Assembly (NCBI GenBank): GCA_027486935.1
Contig: JAIXOF010000116.1
Location: 1-57,757 of the forward strand
Reading direction: 5' to 3'
DNA length: 57,757 nucleotides
DNA from: Cyanobium sp. C1_MAG_00004
GTDB lineage: Bacteria > Cyanobacteriota > Cyanobacteriia > PCC-6307 > Cyanobiaceae
Numbering within the stretch: position 1 is the first letter of the stretch; each line of letters opens with the position of its first letter. Position numbers and translations under genes: made by a program. The notes below the pieces were generated by a model. It made no database searches, was not told the DNA's origin, and saw only the letters and a list, made by a program, of their open reading frames with translations. Below, piece by piece: positions 1 to 9,224 of the stretch.

Positions 1-276
1 CAGCTCAAGTCCCAGGGCCCCGTTGTCGCAGCCCCGTAAACGACCCAGCCCTTCTCCCATCAGGATCGTGGCGCCGCGGTGATTGTTCCGCTGTTGGTGA
101 AGCTGGGCGACGGCGATCTGCAGGATCCCCTGCAAAACGGGGCGGATGGGACCTTGGGTCTCATGCCACAACTCCTCGAAAACGTCGTGGCAGGCGTACC
201 AGTCGCCCGCGTTGAACAGGTCAATGGCCTGATCAAGACGCGGATCTGCCAGCAACGCCTGCTCCTCAGACGGCAT
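1..276 (-). CDS. DUF309 family protein, 3' end beyond the window
   Basis: The first 92 residues of a small protein run off the left edge. Its N-terminal half has the DUF309 signature: an Asp-x-x-Ile-x-Leu-Phe-Asn-x-Gly-Asp-Trp-Tyr segment, then a Cys-His-Asp-Val-Phe-Glu-Glu-Leu-Trp helix, then a helix rich in Gln and His. The family is alpha-helical, has no assigned reaction and is common in cyanobacteria. The ATG at 274-276 lies 9 bp after the typA stop on the same strand, so the two genes probably share a transcript. The C-terminus cannot be assessed. Confidence 0.75.
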   Translation of the reverse strand, partial: MPSEEQALLADPRLDQAIDLFNAGDWYACHDVFEELWHETQGPIRPVLQGILQIAVAQLHQQRNNHRGATILMGEGLGRLRGCDNGALGLEL

Positions 277-285
277 CAGCGATGC

Positions 286-2094
286 TCAGCGACGCGCTGG
301 CTTTTTGGCAGGCAACTTACGGAGCCTGATCGATTCAGGGGTCACTTCCAGCATCTCGTCAGGGCCGATGTACTCCAGGGCTCGCTCCAAGGTCATCTGC
401 ATCGGAGCCTGCAGCGTGTCGAGCTCCTCGGCACCGGCTGAACGCATGTTGGTCAGCTGCTTGGCTTTGCAGACGTTGATTTCCAGATCCTGGGGCCTGT
501 TGTTCTCGCCGACGATCATGCCCTTGTAGACCTTGGTGCCAGGACTGATGAAGAACTGACCACGGTCTTCAGCATTTTTGAGGGCGTAGAACGTGGCTGT
601 TCCCTCTTCAAATGCAATCAGGACACCATTGCGGCGGGTGTCGAACTCGCCCTGCATCGGCCGGTAATCCAGGAATGAGTGGCTCATGATCCCTTCGCCA
701 CGGGTAGCGCGGATGAACTCGCCGCGGAAACCGATCAGGCCACGCGAGGGGACCACGAACTCGAGTTGGGTCCGGCCATCGCTGCTGGTTTCCATGTTCT
801 GCATCTCGCCTTTGCGGACGCCGAGCTTCTCGATGCAGGCACCCACAGAGGCCTCGGGCACGTCCATCACCAGGGTCTCGAACGGCTCATGGGGAGTGCC
901 ATCGATGGTCCGGAAGATCACCTGAGGCTGGCTCACCTGAAACTCGTAACCCTCACGGCGCATGGTTTCGATCAGAATGCCCAGGTGCAGTTCACCGCGA
1001 CCACTGACCGAAAAACGGTCGGGCGAATCGGTGTCCTCGACCCGCAGTGCGACGTTGGTCAGCAGCTCCCGCTGCAAACGGTCACGCAGCTGACGACTGG
1101 TGACAAATTTTCCTTCTTTGCCGGCAAACGGTGAATCGTTGACAACGAAGGTCATCTGCAGGGTGGGTTCATCCACCTTGATCAGGGGCAACGCCTCAGG
1201 ATTGTCCGGGCAGGCGATTGTCTCGCCGATGTTCACTTCATCAAAGCCCGCTACAGCCACAAGATCACCAGCGCTGGCGGTTTCAATCTCGACCCGCTGC
1301 AGGCCCTGGAAGCCGAGCAGTTTGCTGATGCGACCACGTTTGATGCTGCCGTCGTCACGAAGCAGAGCAGCGCTTTGGCCGGCCTTGATCACACCATTGT
1401 GGATGCGGCCGATCATGATGCGACCGAGAAAATCGCTGTAATCCAGGGTTGTCACCTGCATCTGCAACGGCTTTTCAACATCGCCGACCGGCGGTGGTAC
1501 GTGCCGCAAAATCGCGTCGAAGAGCGGCTTCATCGTCTCGCTTTCCGTCTTCATGTCCGGCTTGGCATAACCACCCATGCCGCTGCCGAACAGATAGGGA
1601 AAATCACACTGATCGTCGTCAGCACCCAGTTCCAGGAACAGGTCCAACACCTTGTCGACTGCCAGTTCGGGGTCGACGCGAGCGCGGTCAATCTTGTTGA
1701 CAAACACAATCGGTCGCAGCCCCTTCTCAAGGGCTTTTTTGAGCACGAAACGGGTCTGGGGCATCGGCCCCTCGTTGGCGTCGACAATCAGCAGGGCACC
1801 ATCAACCATGCCCAACACCCGTTCGACCTCGCCACCAAAGTCGGCGTGTCCGGGCGTGTCGACAATATTGATGCGGATGCCGTTGTAATCAACAGCGGTA
1901 TTTTTCGAGAGGATGGTGATGCCACGCTCCCGCTCAAGGTCGTTTGAGTCGAGAACACAAGTGGGAACAGCCTCGCCATCACGAAAGATGCCTGACTGGC
2001 TCAGCAGTGCATCAACGAGTGTGGTCTTGCCGTGGTCAACGTGGGCAATGATCGCAATATTGCGAATGGCCACGCCTTTATGTTCACCACCCAT
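286..2094 (-). CDS. typA: Ribosome-binding GTPase TypA/BipA
   Basis: TypA is a translational GTPase of the EF-G family that acts on the 50S subunit in ribosome assembly and stress adaptation. The 602-aa product has the G1 P-loop AHVDHGKT near residues 17-24, a DTPGH G3 motif, NKID as G4, a beta-barrel domain 2, EF-G-like domains and the TypA-specific C-terminal domain. The ATG at 2094 is preferred because an AGGA Shine-Dalgarno lies about 9 nt upstream. An in-frame TTG at 2124 would add ten residues unlike the family. The gene follows the VanY-like gene by 60 bp and precedes the DUF309 gene. Confidence 0.97.
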   Translation of the reverse strand: MGGEHKGVAIRNIAIIAHVDHGKTTLVDALLSQSGIFRDGEAVPTCVLDSNDLERERGITILSKNTAVDYNGIRINIVDTPGHADFGGEVERVLGMVDGALLIVDANEGPMPQTRFVLKKALEKGLRPIVFVNKIDRARVDPELAVDKVLDLFLELGADDDQCDFPYLFGSGMGGYAKPDMKTESETMKPLFDAILRHVPPPVGDVEKPLQMQVTTLDYSDFLGRIMIGRIHNGVIKAGQSAALLRDDGSIKRGRISKLLGFQGLQRVEIETASAGDLVAVAGFDEVNIGETIACPDNPEALPLIKVDEPTLQMTFVVNDSPFAGKEGKFVTSRQLRDRLQRELLTNVALRVEDTDSPDRFSVSGRGELHLGILIETMRREGYEFQVSQPQVIFRTIDGTPHEPFETLVMDVPEASVGACIEKLGVRKGEMQNMETSSDGRTQLEFVVPSRGLIGFRGEFIRATRGEGIMSHSFLDYRPMQGEFDTRRNGVLIAFEEGTATFYALKNAEDRGQFFISPGTKVYKGMIVGENNRPQDLEINVCKAKQLTNMRSAGAEELDTLQAPMQMTLERALEYIGPDEMLEVTPESIRLRKLPAKKPARR

Positions 2095-2154
2095 AAGGGG
2101 TATTCCTGTCACGATTGAGTCCAAGCCAGGACTCTATCCCAGCCCCCTCCCCGA

Positions 2155-2946
2155 TCAGCGGTTCAGCCGCTGGGCGGGTTCAAACACCCTCAGGGCCTGA
2201 GCGCTGCCCTCGAATCGCCAGTGCCAGGGTTCGTAGTTCACACCCTGTGCATTGCCCGGGGGGAACGAAAGGACGTAGTGAAAGCGAGCGGCATTGGCCT
2301 GCAGCCAGACGAACGCAGCGGTCTGATCAAAGTCCTGGGACAGGTTGGTCTGGGGTGCCGCACCATCACCCAGATCGACCGCGTAGCCGGTGCTGTGTTC
2401 TGAGTAGCCCGGCGGGGCACTGACCCTTGCCCGTTCGAGAGCGCTCTGGTTGCGCTCTGATTTGACCTCAAAGAACAGCTGCTGCTGCACGGCCAGCGAG
2501 CGGTACCCGCTCAGGAGGACCACGTCGACACCGTCTGCCCGGGCAGCACTCTGCAGGGCCAGCAGTGCCTCAGCGGCATCTCGATGCAATTCCAGGCCAG
2601 GGGCAACATTGATGCGGTCTGCCGCAGGCACCTCCTGGTAAGGGAAATGGCCCAACAGGCGGCCGTCCGCCGCGGGCCGCTGGACTGCGCCCTTGCCAGC
2701 CCAGGGGATGTCGTTCTGACCCACCAGGCGCGGCACGACAATCACCAGGACTGCCCCCAGAACCAGCGACAACAGGCCGAGTCCAAGGGCCAGCCGTCCA
2801 CGCCGGCGCGGTCGCAAGGGCACCACCACCCGGCGCGCCAGTGGTATGTCCGCTTCCACGGCCTGGAGGGGCCTGGGTGAGGCTGAGCGCTGCAGCGCGG
2901 CTGATCTGCGGCTATTGGGGGCCAGGGCACTGGTCCCAGACGTCAT
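2155..2946 (-). CDS. VanY-type D-alanyl-D-alanine carboxypeptidase (M15B), membrane-anchored
   Basis: This 263-aa product has an Arg-rich cytoplasmic N-terminus, one transmembrane segment near residues 55-75 and a periplasmic peptidase domain. The zinc motifs of M15B enzymes are intact: SGYRS, then SEHSTGYAVD (SxHxxGxAxD), then PWHWRF near the C-terminus. Such enzymes trim the terminal D-Ala from peptidoglycan stem peptides. The ATG at 2946 leaves a 93-bp divergent region before chlP. A much longer open frame continues upstream antisense to chlP, but only the part from this ATG has peptidase character. In cyanobacteria the role is ordinary wall remodelling, not glycopeptide resistance. Confidence 0.9.
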   Translation of the reverse strand: MTSGTSALAPNSRRSAALQRSASPRPLQAVEADIPLARRVVVPLRPRRRGRLALGLGLLSLVLGAVLVIVVPRLVGQNDIPWAGKGAVQRPAADGRLLGHFPYQEVPAADRINVAPGLELHRDAAEALLALQSAARADGVDVVLLSGYRSLAVQQQLFFEVKSERNQSALERARVSAPPGYSEHSTGYAVDLGDGAAPQTNLSQDFDQTAAFVWLQANAARFHYVLSFPPGNAQGVNYEPWHWRFEGSAQALRVFEPAQRLNR

Positions 2947-3039
2947 CACAATCCTAATTGGGACTGCCACAACAGCCTGCAACCCAACTGCCAACGGTGT
3001 TAGCGTCCAGCCCAGATCCCTGATCCGGAGCGGTTTTCG

Positions 3040-4443
3040 ATGTTGCGAGTGGCGGTCGTGGGCGGCGGTCCCAGCGGTTCCTGTGCCGCAGAGGTTCTGG
3101 CCAAGGCCGGGATCCAGACCTGGATCTTCGAGCGCAAGCTCGACAACGCCAAACCCTGTGGCGGCGCTATTCCTTTGTGCATGGTCTCGGAATTTGACCT
3201 GCCCGAGTCGATCATCGACCGCAAGGTGCGCAACATGAAGATGATTTCCCCCTCGAACCGCGAGGTGGACATCAATCTCGAGAACAAGGACGAATACATC
3301 GGCATGTGCCGGCGCGAGGTGATGGACGCCTTTCTGCGGGACCGCGCCGCCGAACTGGGAGCCCAGTTGGTCAACGGTCTGGTGACCAAGATCGACACCG
3401 GTAGCAACCGTCAGGGCCCTTACACCCTGACCTATTCGGACTACAGCGGTGGTGAAGCAACCGGAGAGACCCGCACACTCGAAGTCGATCTGATCATTGG
3501 CGCCGATGGTGCCAACAGCCGGGTCGCCAAGGCGATGGATGCTGGTGATTACAACGTGGCCATTGCCTTCCAGGAGCGCATCAAGCTGCCCCCGGAAGAG
3601 ATGAAGTATTACGAAAGCCTGGCCGAAATGTATGTCGGTACGGACGTGTCCCCTGACTTCTATGCCTGGGTCTTTCCCAAGTACGACCACGTCGCCGTCG
3701 GGACCGGCACCATGCAGCAAAACCAATCCCTGATCAAGAGCCTGCAGGAAGGCATCCGCGAACGGGCCAAGAAGCGTCTTGTCAACGGAGAAGTCATCAA
3801 GGTCGAAGCCCACCCGATTCCCGAGCACCCCAGACCTCGCCGTGTCGTGGGCCGCATGGCCCTGGTCGGCGACGCCGCCGGCTACGTCACCAAAAGTTCA
3901 GGTGAAGGCATTTACTTTGCAGCCAAGAGCGGCCGCATGTGCGCTGAGCAGATTGTGGAAGCCAGCCAGGCTGGTCAGCGAATTCCCAGCGAGGCCGATC
4001 TCAAGAAATACATCAAGAAGTGGGATCGCCAGTACGGCGCCACCTACAAGGTTCTGGAGATTCTGCAAAACATCTTCTATCGCAACGATGCGGCACGGGA
4101 AGCCTTCGTCGAGATGTGCGATGACAAGGATGTGCAGCGCCTGACCTTCGACAGCTACCTCTACAAGCGGGTGGTGGCCATGAACCCCTGGCAGCAGCTC
4201 AAGCTGACCCTGCTCACCCTAGGTTCGGTGCTGCGTGGCAATGCGCTGGCTCCCCAGAACTACAAACCCGTGCCCAGTGCCGTACGGGACGACGCCGAGG
4301 TCAATGCCATGCTCGCGGTCAGCACCATCAAGGGCGGCATCCGCGTCGGCGGCCAGAAGGGAGCCAACGGCAAGGGTGCCGCAGCCACGCCGCCGGCAGC
4401 GGCCTCGGGCGAGCAGGACCGGGAGCCCGCCCTCAGCCGCTGA
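3040..4443 (+). CDS. chlP: Geranylgeranyl reductase
   Basis: ChlP reduces the geranylgeranyl chain to phytyl for chlorophyll a and for tocopherol/phylloquinone synthesis, using NADPH at the thylakoid membrane. The 467-aa protein begins with an FAD-binding Rossmann motif (VVGGGPSGSCAAE near residue 6), has the family GAIPLCM segment near residue 45, an LIIGADGANS motif and the second flavin motif around LVGDAAGYV. Length and sequence match cyanobacterial ChlP throughout. The last ~35 residues are an Ala/Gly-rich tail. It is divergent from the VanY-like gene and overlaps glyS by 11 bp, tail to tail. Confidence 0.97.
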   Translation: MLRVAVVGGGPSGSCAAEVLAKAGIQTWIFERKLDNAKPCGGAIPLCMVSEFDLPESIIDRKVRNMKMISPSNREVDINLENKDEYIGMCRREVMDAFLRDRAAELGAQLVNGLVTKIDTGSNRQGPYTLTYSDYSGGEATGETRTLEVDLIIGADGANSRVAKAMDAGDYNVAIAFQERIKLPPEEMKYYESLAEMYVGTDVSPDFYAWVFPKYDHVAVGTGTMQQNQSLIKSLQEGIRERAKKRLVNGEVIKVEAHPIPEHPRPRRVVGRMALVGDAAGYVTKSSGEGIYFAAKSGRMCAEQIVEASQAGQRIPSEADLKKYIKKWDRQYGATYKVLEILQNIFYRNDAAREAFVEMCDDKDVQRLTFDSYLYKRVVAMNPWQQLKLTLLTLGSVLRGNALAPQNYKPVPSAVRDDAEVNAMLAVSTIKGGIRVGGQKGANGKGAAATPPAAASGEQDREPALSR

Positions 4444-6598
4444 GGCGGCTGAAGTCGGCCAAGACCATCGCCTGGTTGCGCAGCACCGCCAGCAGATTGA
4501 GGCGGTTGCTGCGCAGTTCAGCGTCTTCAACCATCACCATCACGCTCTGGTCGCCATCAAAAAATGCGGCCAGGACGTCGGCCGATGCGCTGAGTTGGGA
4601 GGCCAACGCGGCGTAACGGTCGTCTGCGCTGCCACAGACGATCGGTTCGAGCGTCTGCAGCACAGCAAGCATGGCCGCTTCGCTGCTGCGCTCAAACAGA
4701 TCAGGGTTGACAGCCCCTACGGGTGTCAGCACATCTGGGGGTAACGCTCCCTTTTCGGCCAGGCGGGAGGCACGGGTGACCACGGCCTGCACAGCTGCCA
4801 GGCCACCGCTGCGGCGCAACTGGGCCAACAGTTCGGCCCGCCGGCGAGCGTCGAATGGATCCTTCAACACCCGGTCTCGGGCGACGCTCTCGCCAGCCAC
4901 CGCCTGCACCAGATCGGTGTCGAAGCCCTCGTCTTCGAGCAGGCTGACAATGCGCTGCCGCAGCAACTCCTCAAGCTCGTGCTGGAGGGTCTGGGGATTG
5001 AGCTCAAACGGGGGGAACAGGTCACTCCAATGCCCGCTGGCCCGGGCCAGCAGAGCCTGGAGATCAATGCTCCAGCCACGATCCCAGAGGATCTGCAACA
5101 GGCCATTACCCGCCCGACGCAGTCCATAGGGATCTGAGGATCCGCTGGGTCGCTCTCCCTTGGCATAGATACTCAGCAAAAGCTCCAGCCGCTCGGCCAG
5201 GGCCACCACAGCGCCGGCATCACTGCCGGGCAGGGCATCGGACGCACCCCTTGGCAGGTAGTGCTCCAGTACGGCGAGGGCAACAGGGCGCGGTTCGCCC
5301 TCGGCAAGCAGGTATTTGCCCCCCATCACCCCCTGCAATTCAGGAAACTCACCCACCATCTGGCTGACCAGATCGTGTTTGCAGAGATGGGCGGCGCGGC
5401 GGGCGTGATCGGCCGTACCGGAGGGCAGGTCAAGGGCCTTCAACAGCACATCGGTGCACCATTCGAGCCGTTCGACCCGATCCAGCACGGTGCCCAAACC
5501 TTCGGCAAAGGTGACCCGCCCCAGCTGATCGCGGCGATCGATGCTGGCCACGGCCCGATCCGCCTCGACAAAGAAAGCAGCGTCGGCCAGTCGGGCTTTT
5601 AGAACCCGCTCGTTGCCCCGGCGAATGGTCGTTGTCGCCTGCGGCAGCCCATTGGCAATGCACAAGAAGCGGTTCATCAGCTCACCGCGGGCAACCAGCG
5701 CCAGGGGGTCGCCGCTGGCGTCGCGCTCATACAGGGGGACATAGCGCTGGTGGGTGCGCATGACCGTGCTGAGCACCTCGGCCGGCAGATCCAGGTAGCG
5801 CTCTTCGATGCTGCCTTCGATCAGCGTCGGCGATTCGACCAGGTCGACCAGCTCGGCAAACAGGGACTCGGGCAGGTCAGGCCTGCTGCCAAGGGCAGCA
5901 GCGGCGTGGTCAACAGCGCTGCGAATCAGCTCGGCACGCTGGCCCCGTTCAACGAGCACCCCGGCCTGGGCCATCGCCTTGGTGTAGTCGCCAGCATCGG
6001 CGATCAGCACCGATTCGCTGATCAGGCGATGCCCGCGGCTGTGGCGGCCGGCCTCGACCTGCGGATCACTGCCCGCTAGGCATGCCGGCACGATCTGGCC
6101 GTCAAGCAGGGCCACCAACCAGCGCACAGGCCGTGAGAAGCGGCTATCACCCTGGCCCCAGCGCATGAAACGCCGGCCCTGCAGAGCGGCGATCCACTGG
6201 GGGATGGACCGCTCGAGCAGGGCAGGGGCCGTGAGTCCCCGCTGCACCACCTTGGCGAAGACAAACGGCCCCTTGGCTGTGTCCTGAACTGCCAGTGTTT
6301 CGGGCGCAACACCACAGCGTCGGGCAAAACCGACAGCAGCCGGTGTTGGCACGCCGTTCTTGAAGGCCTGGGCTGCGGGAGGTCCTTTGAGCTCCTCCTC
6401 CAGATCTGCTGCAGCGGCCTCGAGACCCTCAATCGTGACCACCAGACGGCGGGGGGTGCTGGTGCAGTGCAGCGAGGCAAAACCCAACCGTGCTTCGCTG
6501 AGGTCACGGCATACCCGCTGCTCGAGCTGAGGCAGCGCGAGACGGGCGAAATCGGCGGGAAGCTCTTCGGTCCCGATTTCAAGCAGAAAGGTCGACAA
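4433..6598 (-). CDS. glyS: Glycyl-tRNA synthetase beta subunit
   Basis: This is the beta chain of the bacterial alpha2beta2 glycyl-tRNA synthetase, which charges tRNA-Gly together with GlyQ (not in this window). The 721-aa product opens with the diagnostic LLEIGTEELP segment and shows the family blocks GxDxRF-like, MRTHQRYVPL and the DPYGLRR motif near residue 500, followed by a DALR-like tRNA-binding C-terminus. The start is TTG at 6598, placed by the conserved N-terminus. Its promoter must lie in the 94-bp region shared with the divergent sir gene. Confidence 0.97.
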   Translation of the reverse strand: MSTFLLEIGTEELPADFARLALPQLEQRVCRDLSEARLGFASLHCTSTPRRLVVTIEGLEAAAADLEEELKGPPAAQAFKNGVPTPAAVGFARRCGVAPETLAVQDTAKGPFVFAKVVQRGLTAPALLERSIPQWIAALQGRRFMRWGQGDSRFSRPVRWLVALLDGQIVPACLAGSDPQVEAGRHSRGHRLISESVLIADAGDYTKAMAQAGVLVERGQRAELIRSAVDHAAAALGSRPDLPESLFAELVDLVESPTLIEGSIEERYLDLPAEVLSTVMRTHQRYVPLYERDASGDPLALVARGELMNRFLCIANGLPQATTTIRRGNERVLKARLADAAFFVEADRAVASIDRRDQLGRVTFAEGLGTVLDRVERLEWCTDVLLKALDLPSGTADHARRAAHLCKHDLVSQMVGEFPELQGVMGGKYLLAEGEPRPVALAVLEHYLPRGASDALPGSDAGAVVALAERLELLLSIYAKGERPSGSSDPYGLRRAGNGLLQILWDRGWSIDLQALLARASGHWSDLFPPFELNPQTLQHELEELLRQRIVSLLEDEGFDTDLVQAVAGESVARDRVLKDPFDARRRAELLAQLRRSGGLAAVQAVVTRASRLAEKGALPPDVLTPVGAVNPDLFERSSEAAMLAVLQTLEPIVCGSADDRYAALASQLSASADVLAAFFDGDQSVMVMVEDAELRSNRLNLLAVLRNQAMVLADFSRLSG
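4434..4451. terminator. Hairpin at the chlP/glyS convergent stops
   Basis: A perfect 7-bp stem (CAGCCGC / GCGGCTG) with a TGAG loop spans both stop codons. It has no T-tract on either strand, so it is a possible bidirectional RNA 3'-end structure and not a canonical Rho-independent terminator. Confidence 0.4.
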
Positions 6599-6692
6599 CG
6601 CAGTCCAAAGCCCCGGTTAAACACTTTAAGAACCGCCCTGACGTGGCAGGTCATTCGCTACGGTCAAAGTCCGCTCGTGGTGTCGCTCGCCT
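6599..6692. promoter_or_regulatory. Divergent glyS/sir promoter region
   Basis: This 94-bp spacer holds the starts of two divergent genes. Toward sir, CTGACG (6638-6643) and TACGGT (6659-6664) form a weak -35/-10 pair with a short 15-bp spacer. Toward glyS an AT-rich TTAAAGTGTTTAA stretch near 6616-6630 is the only candidate core element. No clear regulator site was seen. Confidence 0.3.
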
Positions 6693-8471
6693 GTGTCCGC
6701 CGGTTCGTCCTCCATCGACGCAGGCCCCCTGCCCAGCCTGGCCAGTGGCGCCCCGCGCACCAAGTTCGAGCAGCTCAAAGCTGACAGCGATCACCTCAAA
6801 CAACCCCTGCTTGAAGAACTCGGCAACGAACTGCCGAATTTCAGCGAGGGAGCTGTCCAGATTCTGAAGTTCCACGGCAGTTACCAACAGGACAACCGGG
6901 ACAACCGCCAGAAGGGCCAGGACAAGGATTGGCAGATGATGCTGCGCCTGCGCAGCCCTGGCGGGCGCATCCCCGCCGCCCTGTTTCTGGCCCTTGATGA
7001 ACTCGCCGATCGTTATGGGAACGGAACCCTGCGGGCCACCACCCGGCAGGCGTTTCAGATGCATGGCATCCGCAAGGACAGCCTGCGCGATGTGATCGGC
7101 ACAATCGTGCGCGGCATGGGGTCCACCCTGGCGGCCTGCGGGGACATCAACCGCAATGTGATGGCTCCCGCAGCACCCTTTCAGAAAGGGGCTTACCCGG
7201 CGGCCCGTGAGCTGGCAACAGCTGTCGCGGACCTGCTGACGCCCCACGCCGCCGAAGGGTCCTATCTGGACCTGTGGGTGGATGGCGACCTGCGCTACCG
7301 GATCAAACCGACGACCGCCGTCAAGAAGGCGCGCGCCCGGCAGTCGGACGCCCACCTGACTTCGGGGGACAGTGCTGAGCCGCTTTACGGCTCCACGTAC
7401 ATGCCACGCAAGTTCAAGGTGGCCGTCACCGTTCCCGGCGACAACTCGGTCGACCTACTGACCCAGGACATCGGCCTGGTGCAATTCGCCGATCCCAACG
7501 GAAGACCCCAGGGATGCAACGTCTATGTGGGTGGTGGCATGGGCCGGACCCACAACAAGGACGAAACCTTTGCCCGCACCGCCGATCCCCTTGGCTATGT
7601 GAGCCAAGAGCACGTGCTGGACCTGGTTCAGGCGATCGTGGCCCTGCAGCGGGACCACGGGGACCGGGCTCAACGGCGGCATGCCCGCATGAAGTACCTG
7701 ATCCATGAGCGGGGCATCGCCTGGTTCCGGCAGGAACTGCGGCGCTACTTTGACCATCCGATCAAAGGCCTTCGGCTTGAGCCGAAAGCCAAGCTCGAGG
7801 ATTACCTGGGCTGGCATCGCATTGCCGCCGGCCAGTGGTTTGTCGGCCTGCCCCTGTTGTGCGGCCGGCTTGCAGGCGAGCAGAAAGCGGGCTTGCGTCG
7901 TCTGGTGCAGACCTACCAGCTTGAAATCAGACTGACCCCCAACCAGGACATCCTGCTCTGCAACATCGCCACTGCCCAGAGGGCCACCCTGGTGCGGGAG
8001 CTCGCCGCCATCGGCTTCGAGGCTCCCGAGGCACCGCCCCTGCTGGCCCGCCATGCCATCGCCTGCCCGGCCCTGCCCCTGTGCGGACTGGCGGTGACTG
8101 AGGCCGAAAGGATCTTTCCTGAGGTGCTTGAACGGCTGGACAACCAGTTCCAACGTCTGGGCATCAGCAAGTCGGTGCTGGTGCGCATGACCGGCTGTCC
8201 CAATGGCTGTGCCAGGCCTTACATGGCCGAGATTGGCCTGGTGGGCAGCGGTGTCGACCAGTACCAGCTGTGGCTGGGTGGTACGCCGAACCTCAGCCAA
8301 CTGGCCGAGCCCTACCTCGAGCGCATGCCGCTCGAGCAGCTCGAAACAACCCTCGAGCCCCTGTTGCAGGCCTGGAATCAGGCAGGGGGGCGCCGCAGCT
8401 TCGGTGCCTTCGTCCATGCCAGCGGCCGTGAGCAGGTTCTGGAGCTGCTTCAGGGGTCCACACGCCCGTAA
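6693..8471 (+). CDS. sir: Ferredoxin-dependent sulfite reductase
   Basis: Sir reduces sulfite to sulfide with electrons from ferredoxin in assimilatory sulfur metabolism, using a siroheme coupled to a 4Fe-4S cluster. The 592-aa protein has the tandem ferredoxin-like and 4Fe-4S domains of the family. Cluster ligands are Cys458 and Cys464 (Cx5C) and Cys502 and Cys506 (Cx3C, in TGCPNGCARPY). The N-terminal KFHGSYQQDNRD segment separates it from nitrite reductase. The start is GTG at 6693. It is convergent with the VanX-like gene, overlapping 22 bp. Its substrate, sulfite, is also the expected product of the persulfide dioxygenase at 50.4 kb. Confidence 0.95.
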   Translation: MSAGSSSIDAGPLPSLASGAPRTKFEQLKADSDHLKQPLLEELGNELPNFSEGAVQILKFHGSYQQDNRDNRQKGQDKDWQMMLRLRSPGGRIPAALFLALDELADRYGNGTLRATTRQAFQMHGIRKDSLRDVIGTIVRGMGSTLAACGDINRNVMAPAAPFQKGAYPAARELATAVADLLTPHAAEGSYLDLWVDGDLRYRIKPTTAVKKARARQSDAHLTSGDSAEPLYGSTYMPRKFKVAVTVPGDNSVDLLTQDIGLVQFADPNGRPQGCNVYVGGGMGRTHNKDETFARTADPLGYVSQEHVLDLVQAIVALQRDHGDRAQRRHARMKYLIHERGIAWFRQELRRYFDHPIKGLRLEPKAKLEDYLGWHRIAAGQWFVGLPLLCGRLAGEQKAGLRRLVQTYQLEIRLTPNQDILLCNIATAQRATLVRELAAIGFEAPEAPPLLARHAIACPALPLCGLAVTEAERIFPEVLERLDNQFQRLGISKSVLVRMTGCPNGCARPYMAEIGLVGSGVDQYQLWLGGTPNLSQLAEPYLERMPLEQLETTLEPLLQAWNQAGGRRSFGAFVHASGREQVLELLQGSTRP

Positions 8472-9169
8472 CGGGCTGACGGAGCCTGGCTGAGCCAGGC
8501 CCACAGCTGATCGCCAACGCTGAAATGCCACCATTCGTTGGGATGGCGGGCAAAACCTGCTGCAGCCATCACCCGGGCCAACAGCTGTCGGTTTCGGTTC
8601 CAGCCGGCAGCCTCGCCGTCGGGCTCTGCAGCGGCGCGCTGGGCGTAATGATCCGGTTCGGACACCGGTCCAATCGCGTCGATTGCTCCGCCCATGGGCA
8701 GCGGCAGACCAGTCCCGTCGGCCAGGGTCAGATCAACGGCGGCTCCGGTGCTGTGGGGCGGGGGTGTGGCCGGATCCTGAGAGGGTGGGGCCCAGAACCG
8801 TCCCACCTCGGCGGTGACGCGGTTTAGATCAGCTGAGGGGACCCCGACATCCACACCCTGCTCAACGCAGAGCTGCTGAATGGTGTGGGTCACCATGAAC
8901 TGCTGGACCGCGATGGGCCGCCAGCCATCGAAGATGGCCAGGCGCCAACCCGGTTGCAGCGTCTGCAGGGCGTCCTGGGCCTGCAGAAGCCGATCGACCA
9001 CCCCCTGCCGCAACAGAAATGGGCTCGGTTGGTCCCCATAGGGGGCGCCCAGGGTCTCGTAGGGATGGGGCGTCAACCGCAGCAGCTGGGGCGGCAGTGG
9101 GATCAGCGGCTCGCGGCAGTCGACGATCGGAATCGGGTGCCAGGGACGGGCTGCTGCGGGTTGGCGCAT
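8450..9169 (-). CDS. VanX-like D-alanyl-D-alanine dipeptidase (M15D)
   Basis: This 239-aa predicted soluble peptidase hydrolyses D-Ala-D-Ala or related cell-wall dipeptides. The zinc and catalytic motifs of VanX are present: the DGWRP segment, STGAAVDLTL (SxHxxGxAxD type, preceded by His) and EWWHF. There is no obvious signal peptide, so it probably works in the cytoplasm on recycled peptides. It lies 47 bp downstream of recG in the same direction, separated by the 8-bp tandem repeat at 9173-9224. It overlaps sir by 22 bp at the 3' end. The conserved recG neighbourhood in picocyanobacteria suggests recycling and not antibiotic resistance. Confidence 0.88.
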   Translation of the reverse strand: MRQPAAARPWHPIPIVDCREPLIPLPPQLLRLTPHPYETLGAPYGDQPSPFLLRQGVVDRLLQAQDALQTLQPGWRLAIFDGWRPIAVQQFMVTHTIQQLCVEQGVDVGVPSADLNRVTAEVGRFWAPPSQDPATPPPHSTGAAVDLTLADGTGLPLPMGGAIDAIGPVSEPDHYAQRAAAEPDGEAAGWNRNRQLLARVMAAAGFARHPNEWWHFSVGDQLWAWLSQAPSARYGRVDP

Positions 9170-9172
9170 CGG

Positions 9173-9224
9173 TTGATTGGTTGATCAGTTGATCAGTTGA
9201 TTGGTTGATCGGTTGATCAGTTGA
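9173..9224. repeat. 8-bp tandem repeat (TTGATCAG/TTGATTGG/TTGATCGG)
   Basis: Six consecutive 8-bp units plus a 4-bp partial unit run through the recG stop codon (9217-9219) into the recG/VanX-like intergenic gap. Units in order are TTGATTGG, TTGATCAG, TTGATCAG, TTGATTGG, TTGATCGG, TTGATCAG and TTGA. Several contain the palindrome TGATCA. The repeat is AT-rich compared with its surroundings and could arise by slippage. Confidence 0.9.

Noticed and set aside
2947-3828. Long upstream extension of the VanY-like frame (557 aa in total)
   Set aside because: The extra part is antisense to chlP, has no peptidase features and reflects the high GC content, which leaves few stops on the opposite strand.
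8450-9169. Vancomycin resistance locus from the VanX- and VanY-like genes
   Set aside because: No VanH, VanA ligase or VanRS genes are present. The two peptidases are separated by several housekeeping genes and are ordinary cell-wall enzymes in cyanobacteria.
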